A DNA stretch of 64,000 nucleotides, from the NCBI GenBank assembly GCA_036873755.1, contig JAVTVY010017408.1, forward strand, positions 1-64,000, written 5' to 3'. Below, one piece after another: positions 21,845 through 33,302 of this stretch (its first letter is position 1; every line of letters starts with the position of its first letter). Position numbers and translations under genes: made by a program. The notes below the pieces were generated by a model. That model searched no databases. It worked only from the letters and a program-made list of their open reading frames with translations, and had not been told where the DNA came from. This DNA comes from Hanleya hanleyi (taxonomy: Eukaryota; Mollusca; Polyplacophora; Lepidopleurida; Hanleyidae).

Positions 21845-22559
21845 CCATGCTCCTACAGATGCATCTTCTTCAGCTGCAATCTTTCTTGCAGTTGCACCTG
21901 ATAACTTCAAAGAGTGCCAATGGAACTGGTGGCAGTTCAGTCTTCACAGACAGAAGCCGTCCACCCTCACCCGCAATGGATGGTCTTCCTCTTTCCACTC
22001 TAAACACGCGAACCTTGATACTTAGCTGGTGCTGATGTTGGTGGAAGGTTTTGTACCTGCACATATATGGTTCGTTTTTGTCACAGAAACGCTTGTATCT
22101 CATGGAACCAATTGCTTCGTCAGGGTTACCATTGTATAAACACACAATCACCTGCAATAGATAACCTCCATCGGGACTCCCAGTGACCTGGTTGAACACT
22201 TCAGCTTGTAGGCGAAATAGCTGATTGAGCGTTGTTTTCTTTACGGCCGCACATTTGCCAATGCCATATGGTCAGTATGCTGTGTCACAGCCCTGAATGG
22301 CATGCACAAACAGCATATTTGTGCAGACTTACATTACAATCACAGCCTTTGTCTTCTTGACATTCCAAACTATCCGTTTCTTTGCATTCTCGTTTGACTC
22401 TGACTGAAAGTAGATGTCATTGTCATCCATGTCTGCATGAAAACAGAGCAGAAGTAACAGGTCAATATCATCACCAACCAAAGTTTTAATTAAACGGCAG
22501 CTTTTACAATAAAAACATCTGCATATGAAACATCCCGCCCTTTCCAACTGGTCACTCAT
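21845..22559 (-). pseudogene. Decayed copy of a repetitive Cys-rich protein family (minus)
   Basis: From the 5' side, 22,559-22,330 reads VGDDIDLLLLLCFHAD and WNVKKTKA. A different frame then reads a VHAI.GCDTA / FRLQAEVF / VCLYNG / MRYKRF series and ends in a C-N-C-K-K-D-C Cys cluster near 21,870. Stops and a frameshift break it. From memory, a family with an LGCDTT-type core and a Cys-rich C-terminus is highly multiplied in aquatic invertebrate genomes, apparently carried by transposons; I do not know its function. Confidence 0.5.
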
Positions 22560-23200
22560 AAGAGTAATGAACTGCCGCCTGTTGACGTTGTTTGCTAGGA
22601 ATTCGTCTTTCTTGAATGACTATGTCACTAGCGGGGCTGGAGAGTTTGGAATGTCAAGAAGACAAAGGCTGTGCTGGGAATATGTCTGTACAAATATGTT
22701 GCTTGTGCATGCCATTCTGGGCTGTGACACAGTATTCCGACCCTATGACATTGACAAAGGTGCTGCCTTGAAGCAGACAACTGTCACTGAGCTATTTCGC
22801 CAACAAGCTGAAGTGTTCATCCAGGTCGTGGGAGTCCCGACGAAGGTCATTTATTGCAGCAGCATAGAAAACGCTTATGTGTTTATACAATAGTAACCCA
22901 GACGAACGAATTGACTTGAGGGGAAGACCATCCATTGCAGCCACAAAAATGGGAGTGGATAATTCATTCGGCTTCTCCCTGCGAAAACTGATTTGCCACC
23001 AGCTTCATTTCGCTACTTGAGGTTATCAGGTGAAACTGCAAGAAGGATTGCAGCTGAAGCAGATGCGCCTGTAAGGATCATGGCCTGGATTGCTCGAGTG
23101 TTGGTGGAGAATGCAAAGGACTGAGCTGTGCAAACTCATCAAACCCAGACCTTTGAAAATGACATTGGCGAAGACTGATATTGGGATTGATAGTGCTGTG
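22560..23200 (+). pseudogene. Second decayed copy of the same Cys-rich family (plus)
   Basis: Head-to-head with the copy at 21,845-22,559. The plus strand reads HAILGCDTVF, KGAALK and LFRQQAEVF (about 22,705-22,830), then a shifted frame with LRLSGETARRIAAEADAP (about 23,010-23,070) and CKGLSC (about 23,115). Only fragments are open. The two copies form a large imperfect inverted repeat centred near 22,560. Confidence 0.5.
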
Positions 23201-24520
23201 AAATATTCCGCAACTTATGGCAGTGTTCATGAGAAATAACAATAAAAGACATCAACTATATGTATGAGAAGTCACTTCCCGTGATAATATGTTACCATGA
23301 ACCAGAATGTAAAATGAAACATGATAAGTTATGCCGTCAAGTTTGCCTATAATTCAAAGTATTATTTGTTTGCTAATTAAATGATATATTAGGATCTGCA
23401 TAATTAATCTTCTTCCATCAACAACATTTGTCTTACAAACAATTATGATGGATCATAAATGTTTGGCAGTATATCTGAACTATTGCTAAACACGACGTTG
23501 AATCTAATTTCTCTCTCTCTCCTGATTGGCAAGGCTGCATTTTTTTACCTCCGTCGATCAGACGGAGGTCTAGGAATGCAACGTGAAATCTCCCGCCAAA
23601 TAATTGTCATATGGGGAACCCACGACTCATGTGATTTCCAATAGGGTTTGTCATGGTTCCCGACGAAATTTTGAAGCAATGATTTTGGACACAATTGAAA
23701 TGAAAGCTCGTGTGAAACACGGGCGAAGAGCATTTCCCCAGATAATTTTGTAACACATAATTTGGTACTCACAGGGCTTTAGATCTCCCCAATTTGGGCA
23801 CACCCCCTATTAGGGGTGGCAATTGTTTTTAGGATGGGACAGAGGGTGGGGCACATACCCCTGGAAGATGAGCAATCAGAATCATCCCTGGTAGAAGTGC
23901 CTCTGAGAAGGGATTTCTTCACCAATGGTCGAAACCCAGTGTGAGGCAACACCAACTTTATTTTGCGTTTCATGGGCCCACCGACATTAAAAAATCGAAT
24001 AAAAATAAAATTTCAAATTGCCACTTTTATATTTCCTACGAAAGTTTGAACATAAAGATTTTAACCCCCTTTTTATTCCTGATTGTATGAATTAGGCTGT
24101 TGTATTCTATCTGAAACAATGCCAGCAAATAAAAATGCCAAACAACAAAAAATAGATACCTTTCACTATAATTTTTCACTAAGTCTGCGAATTGTTGTTG
24201 TTGTAAAATGCTGTTAATACTACTTAGGCAATAACGACATTCAATGTAAATCGGGAACCTTCACTGGCTGTGTGCTCTATCACTCTGTCTTGGTACTCAT
24301 CTTTCGACAGTGATGCAGTATGTCAGAGCTAGGAAATGAAGGCTATTTCAACAGCTCAGCCGATACAGCATGGTTTAAGTTACTGTTGAAGCATGAGACT
24401 GTTGAAACACATGCAAAATTCGCTAAATTGTTCTGGAAGAAAAACCACAGCCACAACAAAATGATGTCAATGTTAGATTTGAGGTGTATGTTAGCAGTTA
24501 AGATGTGACTTAACTTTCAG
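23201..24520. other. No gene recognised
   Basis: AT-rich DNA. A short hairpin CCTCCGTC...GACGGAGG lies at 23,550-23,571. Nothing else stands out. Confidence 0.45.
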
Positions 24521-24524
24521 TTTT

Positions 24525-24885
24525 TGACCTTGAGAAAATAGGTCAATGTCAGTCATATTCATAGACTTCAGGTCCATCATCAGTTGCATATGTGGTATCA
24601 ATTTAGAATGCCTAGCTATATTTCATGCTATATCATAATATACAGTATATAACCTGAGAAAATAGATTCAGTCAACTTGGATAGGCTTATGGTCAGTCAT
24701 CAATTGCACAAGTATTATGAATTTGGAGAGCCTATCTTCACTCCTTTAAAAATTATTGCTAATGCTAAATTTGACCTCGATAAAACAGGTGAAGGTCAGT
24801 CAATTTTATTAGGCTTCTGATCCATCACCAGCTGCATATGTGGTATGACAAGAAATATGGCCAAACAGAGAGACAGACAGACGGA
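24525..24885. repeat. Degenerate tandem repeat of about 120 bp, 3 units
   Basis: Each unit carries GA..(T)TGA, AAAATAG.T, GTCAGTCA, ATAGGCTT..G.TC and CATCA..TGCA.ATGTGGTAT. It ends in an AGACAGACAGACGGATGA tract. The GAC-rich terminal tract resembles the satellites near 58.4 and 63.2 kb. Confidence 0.6.
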
Positions 24886-24889
24886 TGAC

Positions 24890-26285
24890 ACGGAAAATTC
24901 AGTTCATTTTGGGGCATCATTACATATCATCTTCAAAGTCTAAATATTCTGTCAAAATGCACAAGAACACACCATTTTACTTCAATTGTAGAGAAGAAAA
25001 TCAACTCCGAGTAAGAATCACAGTTTATTCTGTATATTTTGCTATTAGTTATAGCATCTTCAGCAGTGATCAAAGTTACAAACAGCTCCATACGCACAGT
25101 ATATATACAAGGCATAATGTGATCTTAGCCAATACGCATTTATGAATAGGTAAGCCAGTAAATTATATCAGGTTGGACAGATATTAAAATGCCGTCATTT
25201 TCAGAAATTGTTAAATGTTAAGCGATAACCTGACAGTGATCTACAAATGGTGTGATTCAGGTGTATATCTGTTACCATGATTCAGTCATAATATTGTCTG
25301 TAATATGTTTATGTCGACTAAGGAATACACATACTTATTTGATAATATTATTAACTGTATGTTGTTTATGATTAATATTAACTTTTTATTTGCTGGGATC
25401 CAGCCATTTGTTCCATATGGGCAATATTCTCATCAGCCATCACCATTCAATATGAATGTGATATATGTACAAGTCCATGGTCATTGATACAGTATGGTGA
25501 AGGTGACCTGTAACACCAGTATACCAAATTATACCGAGCGCATTGAATCCTCACCACATGATGCTGAGGCCAATCAGAACGGAGTGTCGGTAAAATCAGG
25601 TGTGTTTTGTAGAGGATTCTCTCAATGATGATGCTATACTGTACACATACAAAATATGAAGTGTTGATGTGTCGGGCCTATAGCACAAAATCACAAGCAA
25701 ATTGGTACAACTAGGCACACAGGGTCACATTTCTGCCGCTAACGTGTTGAATTGGGTGGGGGCATCCTCTCAGGGGGAGGTGGAGTTGGGAAGGGGCCTA
25801 ATGTCTCAAGCAGTATTCAAGGTTTTCCATCAATATACTCTATTCCATACCCCAATATTTCAAGCACGTGAAATCAGACAAAACTTATTTGCGGGGAATG
25901 TGACTTCCACATCCCTAGCTGGACATGCTAGTGGGGAACCCTCAATCCCAGGTTAATTACCATTGGTGGAGTTAACGTCCAACAAATGCAAAATTGAGCT
26001 TGGCATCCGGCCCTATGTTATTCAGCGATGTATTCCCCTACGGACCCTGTTGCCTCGACGGCGGTCTTTGCACTCATCCAGCGCTTGTTTCATCAGCAAA
26101 AGCACTCTGTCGTGCAATTCTGTCATTTGATGAATTACGGATTACGTGAATCTTTGGGTGGTAGCATGCACAATATAATAGGAGGTAAAATATAGAGGTA
26201 GGCTAATTTCTGTAAAAATGTATGCGGATGATCGAGAGGAGGTCTATCTATCTGATGTATTTTATAGTTAACGACACCCTCAGTT
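24890..26285. other. No gene recognised
   Basis: AT-rich DNA with frames no longer than 86 codons and no motif. Confidence 0.45.
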
Positions 26286-26289
26286 AATT

Positions 26290-26885
26290 AAGTTGACAAA
26301 CACCTATGGGGGTGGAGGAGCAGGGGTGACGTCACGTCCGTTGAGGACTTCGCGGCCGGGTCAAAGACCATGGTCATTGAAGGGGTTGCCATTGGAACGT
26401 GGAGAATAAGGGCAGACGTCACGTGACTGGCTGCCGTGGATGTAAAACTAGGATTTTCCGGGGGGAAAATGCGGAAAAACGTGCTGAACACGCAGTCAAA
26501 TGGGTATAAGTGGGCCAATATGGGTCCACAGGGATTGGGCATGGTGTCAGCTTGAAACACTCGTTTAGGTGAATGACGTGATTGGTCGGGAAGATGCAAA
26601 ACTAGGATTTTCCTTAAACAATAAAATGTGGAAAACGGACTTTACACACAAAACTGGGGAAACCCCTCCTCAAGTTGGTCTAGTTGGGCCGTACTAGGTC
26701 TACATCTTGACGCACTTGGGGTTGGTCACGTGGTGGATGGGGGTATATGCAAAACCAGGATTTTTCTGGAAAATAGACTGTGGAATAACGGACTTTAGGC
26801 CAAAAATTCGGAAAACCCAAAATAAATCGATCTAGTTGGGGTAACCCTGGGTCAAATGGGACGAGGACGATGTTATCTTGAAGCG
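26290..26885 (+). repeat. Array of about 152-bp units, possible relic TIR
   Basis: AAAACTAGGATTTTCC or a close variant recurs near 26,445, 26,598 and 26,750, giving a period of about 152 bp. Blocks with GGAAAA.CGGACTTTA and GGGTC.A lie between. Inverted relatives of the unit (AAAAAATCCTAATTTTACATG) occur at 47,530-47,720 at the outer end of Element 3. I infer a piece of the outer arm of an Element 2/3-type element. Confidence 0.6.
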
Positions 26886-27530
26886 ATCGGGACGTAGACT
26901 ACGTTTGATGTAGTGCGCCTCGAGACATACATACATAACCCCTATACACTAACCCATGGGAGTGATTAGTGGACCTTGCAGATGCTTGTTGGCCCTCGAG
27001 TGTATCCAAAGCGTACCAGAGACTTAACTCAGAGACACTGGTGTGGTTTTGTAGGACACGATGGGTCTGTCTAACATGATAGGCTTATTCACCTTACCCC
27101 CCGGGTACAGAGTGGGTGAAGGACGAGCGAGTGAATGAGTGAGGCGTTGCGAACGACCGCCTTTACGCAATGATGCCATAGCCTGCTGTCAATCAGGAGG
27201 GTCAAGCTTCACTTGGGAGTGGATATGGGCTTACCCCACAAAGGCCCTGAAAATGCGATCAAAAATCCGATCGAAAACAGCTGTTCCCGATACATTATCC
27301 AGGACTACTCGAAGACGTTGCACCAGAGCAAATGCACGGCCAATGAACACGACCAAGAGCGGACATGGCCGAATATTGACAAAAGGACAAAATCTCAAAG
27401 GCTTTTGATTGGACAAAAGGGAATACGGCCGAACTTTCGCCAATACCGGCTTTTGATTGGACAAAAGACAAGCGAATAAGAGTATTCTAAACACACTCAG
27501 GCTCCCCCAGATTGAATGCGTGACCTATCT
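26886..27530. other. Non-coding; contains a small direct duplication
   Basis: CTTTTGATTGGACAAAAG occurs twice (27,403-27,420 and 27,450-27,467). The GAGTGAATGAGTGAGGCG tract near 27,130 resembles the junction of the Element 1 TIRs. No gene recognised. Confidence 0.5.
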
Positions 27531-27623
27531 ACATAAGATCCCAGTGACTTCCAATGTTAATCTGTGTGGAATGCATGCATGATATATGGGTGGTCATTTT
27601 TTTTCTTGTGGATTTTACTATCG

Positions 27624-28395
27624 CACCCTACCGAATCGGCAAATATGATGGTAGGCAAACACCGCCGGTCACGTGTCAAATCACAGTCAATGGTAGTTTT
27701 TTCGGTGCTTTCGTTATCAAGCGTGGGCGTGTGTCTGACCAGACGACAGTGACCACAGCCGAAAATGAACGATTTTCAGCATATCGATGACAGGTATGGT
27801 TACTGGTGTCCAGCCATTTTTTGATGGAGAGATACCTTACTATATTGTCACCAAATCTAGGGTTATTACTATTTCAAGTTAACAAAAATTTTAAACATAT
27901 TTGCGGCGAGAGGTGTTTTTAGGTGTTGGTGGACAGTCCATGGTAGGTATTAGCATCGAATTATAGTGTGAGGAAATGAGCACAAAATGAACACGAACTT
28001 ACTACCTGTCTCATGTATCACTGACTCATTCATCTCTCGATTCCTTTCATTTGTGTGTGTTTAAGAGGAATATGAACCATTAATAGTTTATTCTATGTCT
28101 GTCTGATATTACGACAGTCCATGGTATCATCATCGGACCGATCGACAGTCCATGGCAGGTCAAAATACGGTCAGTCCGAACTGATCCAATGATTCGCCAA
28201 ATGGACTGTTGCCAAGACAAATAGTAGCTACCATGGACTGTCGACATATCTGATATACAATCATATGTTGCCTCATTATAACATTGCAGCTGTTATCCGG
28301 CTTCAATTTGAAGTGATCCAATCTACAGTTCATGGTCGCATGACACATGGACTGGTGCATTCACCTACAATCATACTTGTCGATTCAGTGGGGTG
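27624..28395. mobile_element. 772-bp MITE inserted in the left arm of Element 2
   Basis: Ends are imperfect inverted repeats of about 35 bp: CACCCTACCGAATCGGCAAA at the left and the complement of CACCCCACTGAATCGACAAG at the right. The flanks TATCG / TATTG look like a diverged 5-bp duplication. The uninterrupted right arm of Element 2 (near 34,830) shows the matching empty site. Inside, ACAGTCCATGG occurs in several copies on both strands. CAC...GTG ends with 5 bp would fit a Transib-like element, weakly. Confidence 0.65.
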
Positions 28396-28479
28396 TATTG
28401 AGTGTGGCACCTTGTTTTCTTTATCTCGCGATGTAGAACACGACGAGAGGGGTCTCGAGGCCAGGGATTGATTTTCGCT

Positions 28480-28900
28480 GAAAAGTCGCACTAGGCAGAC
28501 AGATCGAGGTGGACGTTTTGGGGTCTAGGTGCACCGATAGTGGTCCGATTGAGTCGAGTGAGGTATCATTTTGAAGCATACGTTGGGAAGCGTCCAACTG
28601 GATGGGTGTGAGGTGGGAATATCGTCTATTTGTGCATGCCCAGTAGAGAAAGGATATTTGAATGGACGTTTTTGGGTCGCGACGGACCAATAGTGGTCCG
28701 ACTGGGCCGTATGAGGGCTAGTGTGTTGTCCGTTTTCAAAATTCTGCGCATGCACAGACAGGGAATGGTGGAGAAAGGGCACTGGAATGGACGTTTTGGG
28801 GTTCGAGGTTGGCCAAGAGCGAGCGTACTGGGTCGGGGAGGGCACCCATTTGAAGCGCTCCTCCAGGCCGATCAAGTCATGGGTGGGTGCATGTCTTCAC
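28480..28900 (+). repeat. Element 2 left-arm 150-bp units
   Basis: Three units with GGACGTTTTGGGGTCTAGGT near 28,512, a diverged GGACGTTTTTGGGTCGCGAC near 28,662 and GGACGTTTTGGGGTTCGAGG near 28,791, a GTCCGA(T/C)TG block, and TCTGCGCATGCACAG or a decayed core. Inverted relatives are at 34,140-34,560. Confidence 0.75.
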
Positions 28901-29317
28901 AAAAAACGGAGTCATAGAAATGAAAATTTTGTTGTTGTTGTTGTTGTAGAGATAGTGTAGCCTCTCAATTTCGGGGAAGTAAAATTCAAGAGAAGTAGTC
29001 CAGTTTAGTAGTACAGAAAGCAGAGACTGTCAGGGTTGATTTTTCGGGGAATTTTCTGAGAAAACCCCGGTTCTATTTATAGATCACTCGGGAGTAGTAG
29101 AGAAAGGAGAGCTTCGGAGGTGCAAAGGAGTGCGTTTGGAGGAGATAAGGTCCTTAAGGAGTGAGTGATTGTGGTGGTGGTGGTGTTTGGTTGTGATGTG
29201 TGGCGGTGGTGGTGGTCGTAGTGTTGAGAGTGATTGAGTGAGAGGGAGTGAGTGAGTGAGTGGTCATTTAAGGTTGTGTACAACATTAGCCTCAGCCTGT
29301 GTCCACCCCTTGCGTCT

Positions 29318-30877
29318 GAAACGTTTCTCAGGGAAATAGGTATTTGTCTTGCAACCAATCATAACGACATACCAAACGTATACTGGACTCCCAAAATAAA
29401 TAAATCACTGTACAAATCTTGATTCATAGCTTGTTCTGGAAGCTGCACCACCAAGCCCCCGTCAACCCTGTTGACGAGTGCCCTTCAGGAGGTAAAAGCA
29501 TTTTGGGAAAGGTATTGCGCCACTATTTCTAAAAACTCTGTCGTTGAATATATGTGGGTATTCAAAACTCAAAATGTCTTACGGAAGAGCTTGATACTAA
29601 AGGAAACATACCGTACAGACATGTATCCACTTGGGATTTCTCAACTCTCTATACTACAATCCCTCACCAGGACCTTATTGACCGTCTAAGTTCATTAATA
29701 GTATCTGTGTTCAAGAAAACTGATCGTGGCTATATTAATGTCGGAAGCCATAAAGCATTCTTTAGCTCTACTACACACAGGAGATATCATTCATGGGATG
29801 TTTCTTTGTTTATAGAGTTGCTTGAATTTCTCATCAAAAATATCTATGCGAAATTTGCCAACACAATATATCAACGGCATATAGGTATTCCAATGGGAAC
29901 TAACTGTGCACCCCTGTTGGCTGACATATATCTCTGTGAATATGACTATATGCAGGCGCTTTCAAAAACCGATCCATTCAAAGCCCGTTCCTTCCCATTG
30001 ACCAAACGCTATATAGACGATCTTCTCGTTGTGGATAATCGCTATATAAATGACACAGCGAAGGATATATATCCACCTTCACTGGATTTGAAGGAAACTA
30101 CAGATAGCTCTTCAGGCACATGATATTTAGATCTATATCTCTATAAAAATGAAGCTGGCATTCTCTCTCGTCGATTTTATGACAAAAGATATGATTACAA
30201 TTTCGACACCGTAAACTATCCGTTTCTGGACAGTAATATTCCAGTGGGACCTACATATGGCGTATACATAGCTCGCCTAGTACCATTTGCTAGATCCTGT
30301 GTTAAATGTGACGATTTTAATCAACGTCACAAAACACTGTTGCAGAAACTTATAAAACAGGGCTAAACCACCAAGCGCATCCACCCAAAGTTTCTTAAAT
30401 TTGGCGATACATATCGCATGCTGATAGCACAATAAGAGCCTAGCATGCAAGATCTATGGTGTTACGTTTCATAACGTGTGTCTAATTCCACTTAACCCGG
30501 GGCTAGGGACCGTATGAACCCACGTACTTCAAGATTCTCATGATGCCCATATGAACAGTCACAATCAAAGCGTGACTGAGATACATCATTCTCTAGATGA
30601 CGACTTTACAGCGATTATTATGGATTAAGAATACTGATCAGGGATACGGATTTGATATTTTTGGAACATCATGATGTCTTGCCAGCATCATTGAAAACTG
30701 CTGACCGCTTCTCTCTTGCAGGAAACTAGCCTATGTTTATGGATACTATGATTGTCTTTTTAAATTTGATGTTAACACCGCTATGTGGAATATTGGATAG
30801 GTCTTTGGATTATGGACTCGGATATTCTTTAATGGACGACGGCTGAATTATGAATGACGGACCAGACGCTTGTAATT
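29318..30877 (+). mobile_element. Retroelement insertion carrying a reverse transcriptase
   Basis: Boundaries come from comparison with the uninterrupted right arm of Element 2, where CCTTACGTCTT continues straight into AATACCATGATACAG (33,743-33,760); here about 1.56 kb is inserted between the same words. The 3' end ...GCTTGTAATT is shared with the second copy, which ends at 35,306. The copy is 5' truncated. Confidence 0.7.
29554..30345 (+). pseudogene. Reverse transcriptase fragment, probably Penelope-like
   Basis: RT motif A-like WDFSTLYTTIPH (about residues 27-38 of the frame from 29,554), the GIPMGTNCAPLLAD segment typical of motif B (about 111-124) and the catalytic-box variant RYIDDLL (about 151-157) are visible. 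An in-frame TGA at 30,121 interrupts the protein; the same frame continues with YLDLYLY and a PF.DSNIPVGP segment until a frameshift near 30,340. The DFSTLYT and PMGTNCAP words suggest Penelope-like RTs, but no GIY-YIG endonuclease is present, so the clade is not firm. A better-kept copy is at 35,741-36,397. Confidence 0.65.
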
Positions 30878-30953
30878 AATACCATGATACAGATGAGAGA
30901 ACAACAACAAGGATGACAGGTCAAGCATTTTATTCTCCCCTCCAGTACATCAT

Positions 30954-30980
30954 ACCCACGCTGAAGGAGCCGCGTTGGGT
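30954..30980 (-). ncRNA. Conserved 3' stem-loop, Element 2 left copy
   Basis: Same ACCCAACGC / GCGTGGGT stem with loop GGCTCCTTCA on the minus strand, followed by AATAAA at 30,934-30,929. Confidence 0.55.
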
Positions 30981-31059
30981 ATGTTTACAATTCTCTTAGG
31001 CTCTTGTCCAATCAAAAGCCGTCCTTTGAGAAAGTTCAATCTTCGGCCAGGGTCGCTTT

Positions 31060-31600
31060 AGGCCTAGGTGTCGTCGGGCAGTCCAGGATACCGTTGAGGC
31101 AGCATGTCCTGAAACAGTTGTTTGCGTATTCAGATCGCATTTTCCAGTGCCTCGGTGAGTGGTAACCCCATATCCTCTTCCAAGTGACGCTTGGTCTTCA
31201 TGATGGACCTGTGCGTGGGCTAGCCTTTCATTTCAAGCGGCAGGCTATACTCTTAGATTGTCATGGCTGTTTTCCTGATGTTCAGGTGCATTTGGATGTA
31301 CGTCTGTTGTAAGTTATCCTGTCCGGCGTCTTCGTTTACCGTAACATGGGTATCCATAGCCTCATGCACAATACGATGCCAAAAGTTAGGTTTTTCCTCA
31401 ATTCCTTGGGACGTCGGCTGACTATTTGAGGTCAAGCTCGTCGTATCAGTAAATAGAGTCTCAGCAATTTCTGTTTCGGTACCATTCCTCGGAGTCTTCA
31501 ATCCCATATATATTCTTCTGGTGTCGCATCATATCGTAACCTCTGGTGAAGGTGCGTTCGCACTCAAAGCATGTATAACCGTATAACAGTATAAACGTTT
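31060..31600 (-). pseudogene. Decayed Element 1-type zinc-finger gene, Element 2 left arm
   Basis: Homologous to 13,115-13,690. The finger reads C-x2-C-x12-H but its last His is Tyr, and the initiating ATG is lost. A deletion near 31,480 removes part of the acidic linker and shifts frame. Fragments of the C-terminal domain (DAGQDNLQQ.YIQM) remain in the frame 31,253-31,507. The TATA box has decayed to CATAAAAG (about 31,617). Confidence 0.75.
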
Positions 31601-31960
31601 TTGGAATACACTTACTTTTATGGACATCAACGCCCGCCAACACCCAGCCCAACGCCTCAACGCCCTAGTAAAATAGCCCCGATGCTCTGATTTTTCTAGA
31701 TATTCCATGGAATTGGCATTAATTCATCGAAATTGAGTGAGGCCCGTCAACGCCCGTCGTTACGCCTTAAGGCCCGTCTCAACGCCATAACGCCCTGTCT
31801 TAACGCCTGAACGCTCTATCGTAAAGCCTTTACGCATTGTCAACCATCCAATCACACGCACATATGTTGACTATTGGTCCCTGCCCCTTGATGGCAGAAA
31901 CGTCATCACTGGATATCGCCGAAAGTGACGTCATCTCGCGCATAAGAGCTTCGAGCTTTC

Positions 31961-32115
31961 GAGCTCGAAAGTGACGTCATCGCACGCATGTGCACGCACC
32001 TGTGGTGCACCCACACCCTGGTGTACCCTATGCCCTACTGGCTATAGGAGACAGGGTGCATCACAGGTGCGTGCGAATACGTGCGATGACGTCACTTCCG
32101 AACTCAAAGAGCTCG
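31961..32115. repeat. Central palindrome of Element 2
   Basis: Arms 31,961-32,012 and 32,054-32,115 are imperfect reverse complements, containing GTGACGTCATCGCACGCAT and GTGCGTGC..TACGTGCGATGACGTCAC, around a loop of about 40 bp. A similar CpG-rich, CACGTG-containing palindrome sits at the centre of Element 3. Confidence 0.7.
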
Positions 32116-32138
32116 TATGGACGCTATGACGTCCATAG

Positions 32139-32945
32139 CGCATGAACTGATCTACTACCACCAAAATGTATTCGTACCCACCGCTACACTTATCAATGTG
32201 CATAAAGTCAATGGACACCAACTCCATAGGTGATGTGGTATTGATGGGTTCTGATGGTGCTCTGGTGGATACATGGAGTTTCTTATATTTGATGCACCCA
32301 CACTTCTTTGTGACGTACTCCTCAATGTCATTATACATGTGTGGCCAGAAGAAACGTTCTCTAGCTAAATGTGCGACTCTCTCGACTCCGAGGTGGCCCA
32401 TTTCGTTGTGCAGTTCCTGCAAACCGACCCCCCAAGAAACTTCTGGGGTAACAATAACTGTTCACGCACTTGACCACCTGGCAACACAGTTTTCCTTAAC
32501 ATGACCCTGTCCTTAGTGGTGAACCTTTCCCACTGTCGACTAAGACTAGGGTGCAACTTGTCAGATCGCTTAGGTCGTCGACCTGCTTTGAACAATTTAC
32601 AAAGTTTGCCGATCTCAGGATCTTGCTCCTGGCTCACTCTTAACTCCTCTTGGGTAAATGGACTCACAACAGACTGTCCTTCGGTGCTATCCTGAGGTAG
32701 ACTCGCCGGGTTACTAGATATTGCTGACACCCATACCGTTTCACTCTCTTGCTGAGCATGAATAGCAGTCATGGTGGCACTGATGGATTCCTGTGAAATT
32801 TCATCAGTACAGTCTTGGAGAAGCTTGTCAACATCAAGCGGCATTCTTGAAAGGCCGTCGGCATCACCATTTGATTTGCCGGGCCTATGCTTAATCACAA
32901 ATTTGAAATCGGATAATTCCGCAATCCATCTGAGCCTGGTGGCGT
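32139..32945 (-). pseudogene. Internal Ty3 pol fragment without LTRs
   Basis: Closely matches the integrase and RNase H segment 50,416-51,205 of the Ty3 element in this window, including the DADGLSRMP sequence and the HHCC region of integrase. It begins at a shared GCGCATGAA word and ends abruptly at GAGCCTGGTGGCG. No LTR is attached. It lies where the other half of Element 2's centre should be. The copy keeps 8 bp that the copy at 50.88 kb has lost. Confidence 0.85.
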
Positions 32946-33044
32946 TCCGGCGATGTCCAGTGATGACATCTCTGTCATCTAGGGCCAGGGGCCAATGGTC
33001 AAAATATGTGTGTGTGACTGGATGGCTGACAATTCGTAAAGGTG

Positions 33045-33145
33045 TTACGATATGGCGTTACGGCGTTAAGATAAGACGTTATGGCGTTGAGATAGGGCGG
33101 TTTGGCGTTGAGACGGGCGTTAAGGCGTGTTGACGGACGTCACTG
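33045..33145. repeat. GGCGTT/AACGCC-rich array, Element 2 right arm
   Basis: At least eight irregular copies of GGCGTT at 10-13-bp steps, the inverted counterpart of the array at 31,740-31,840. Confidence 0.7.
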
Positions 33146-33249
33146 CATTTCGATGAATTAGTGCCAATTTCATGGAATATCTAGAAAAATCAGAGCTTCT
33201 GTGCCATTTCACCAGGGCGTTGAACTGGACGCTGGCGGGCGCTACTGTC

Positions 33250-33282
33250 TATAAAAGCAATCGTATTTCGAAAACGTAAACA
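33250..33282 (+). promoter_or_regulatory. TATA box and initiator, Element 2 right zinc-finger copy
   Basis: TATAAAAG at 33,250-33,257, ACAGTCG initiator with A at 33,282 (32 nt on), ATG at 33,303 (53 nt on). The promoter is better kept than the gene it serves. Confidence 0.65.
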
Positions 33283-33302
33283 GTCGACGTTCAACCATCA
33301 AC

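Noticed and set aside
22525..22893. Host gene exon
   Set aside because: The family motifs, the inverted second copy and internal stops indicate a repetitive pseudogene.
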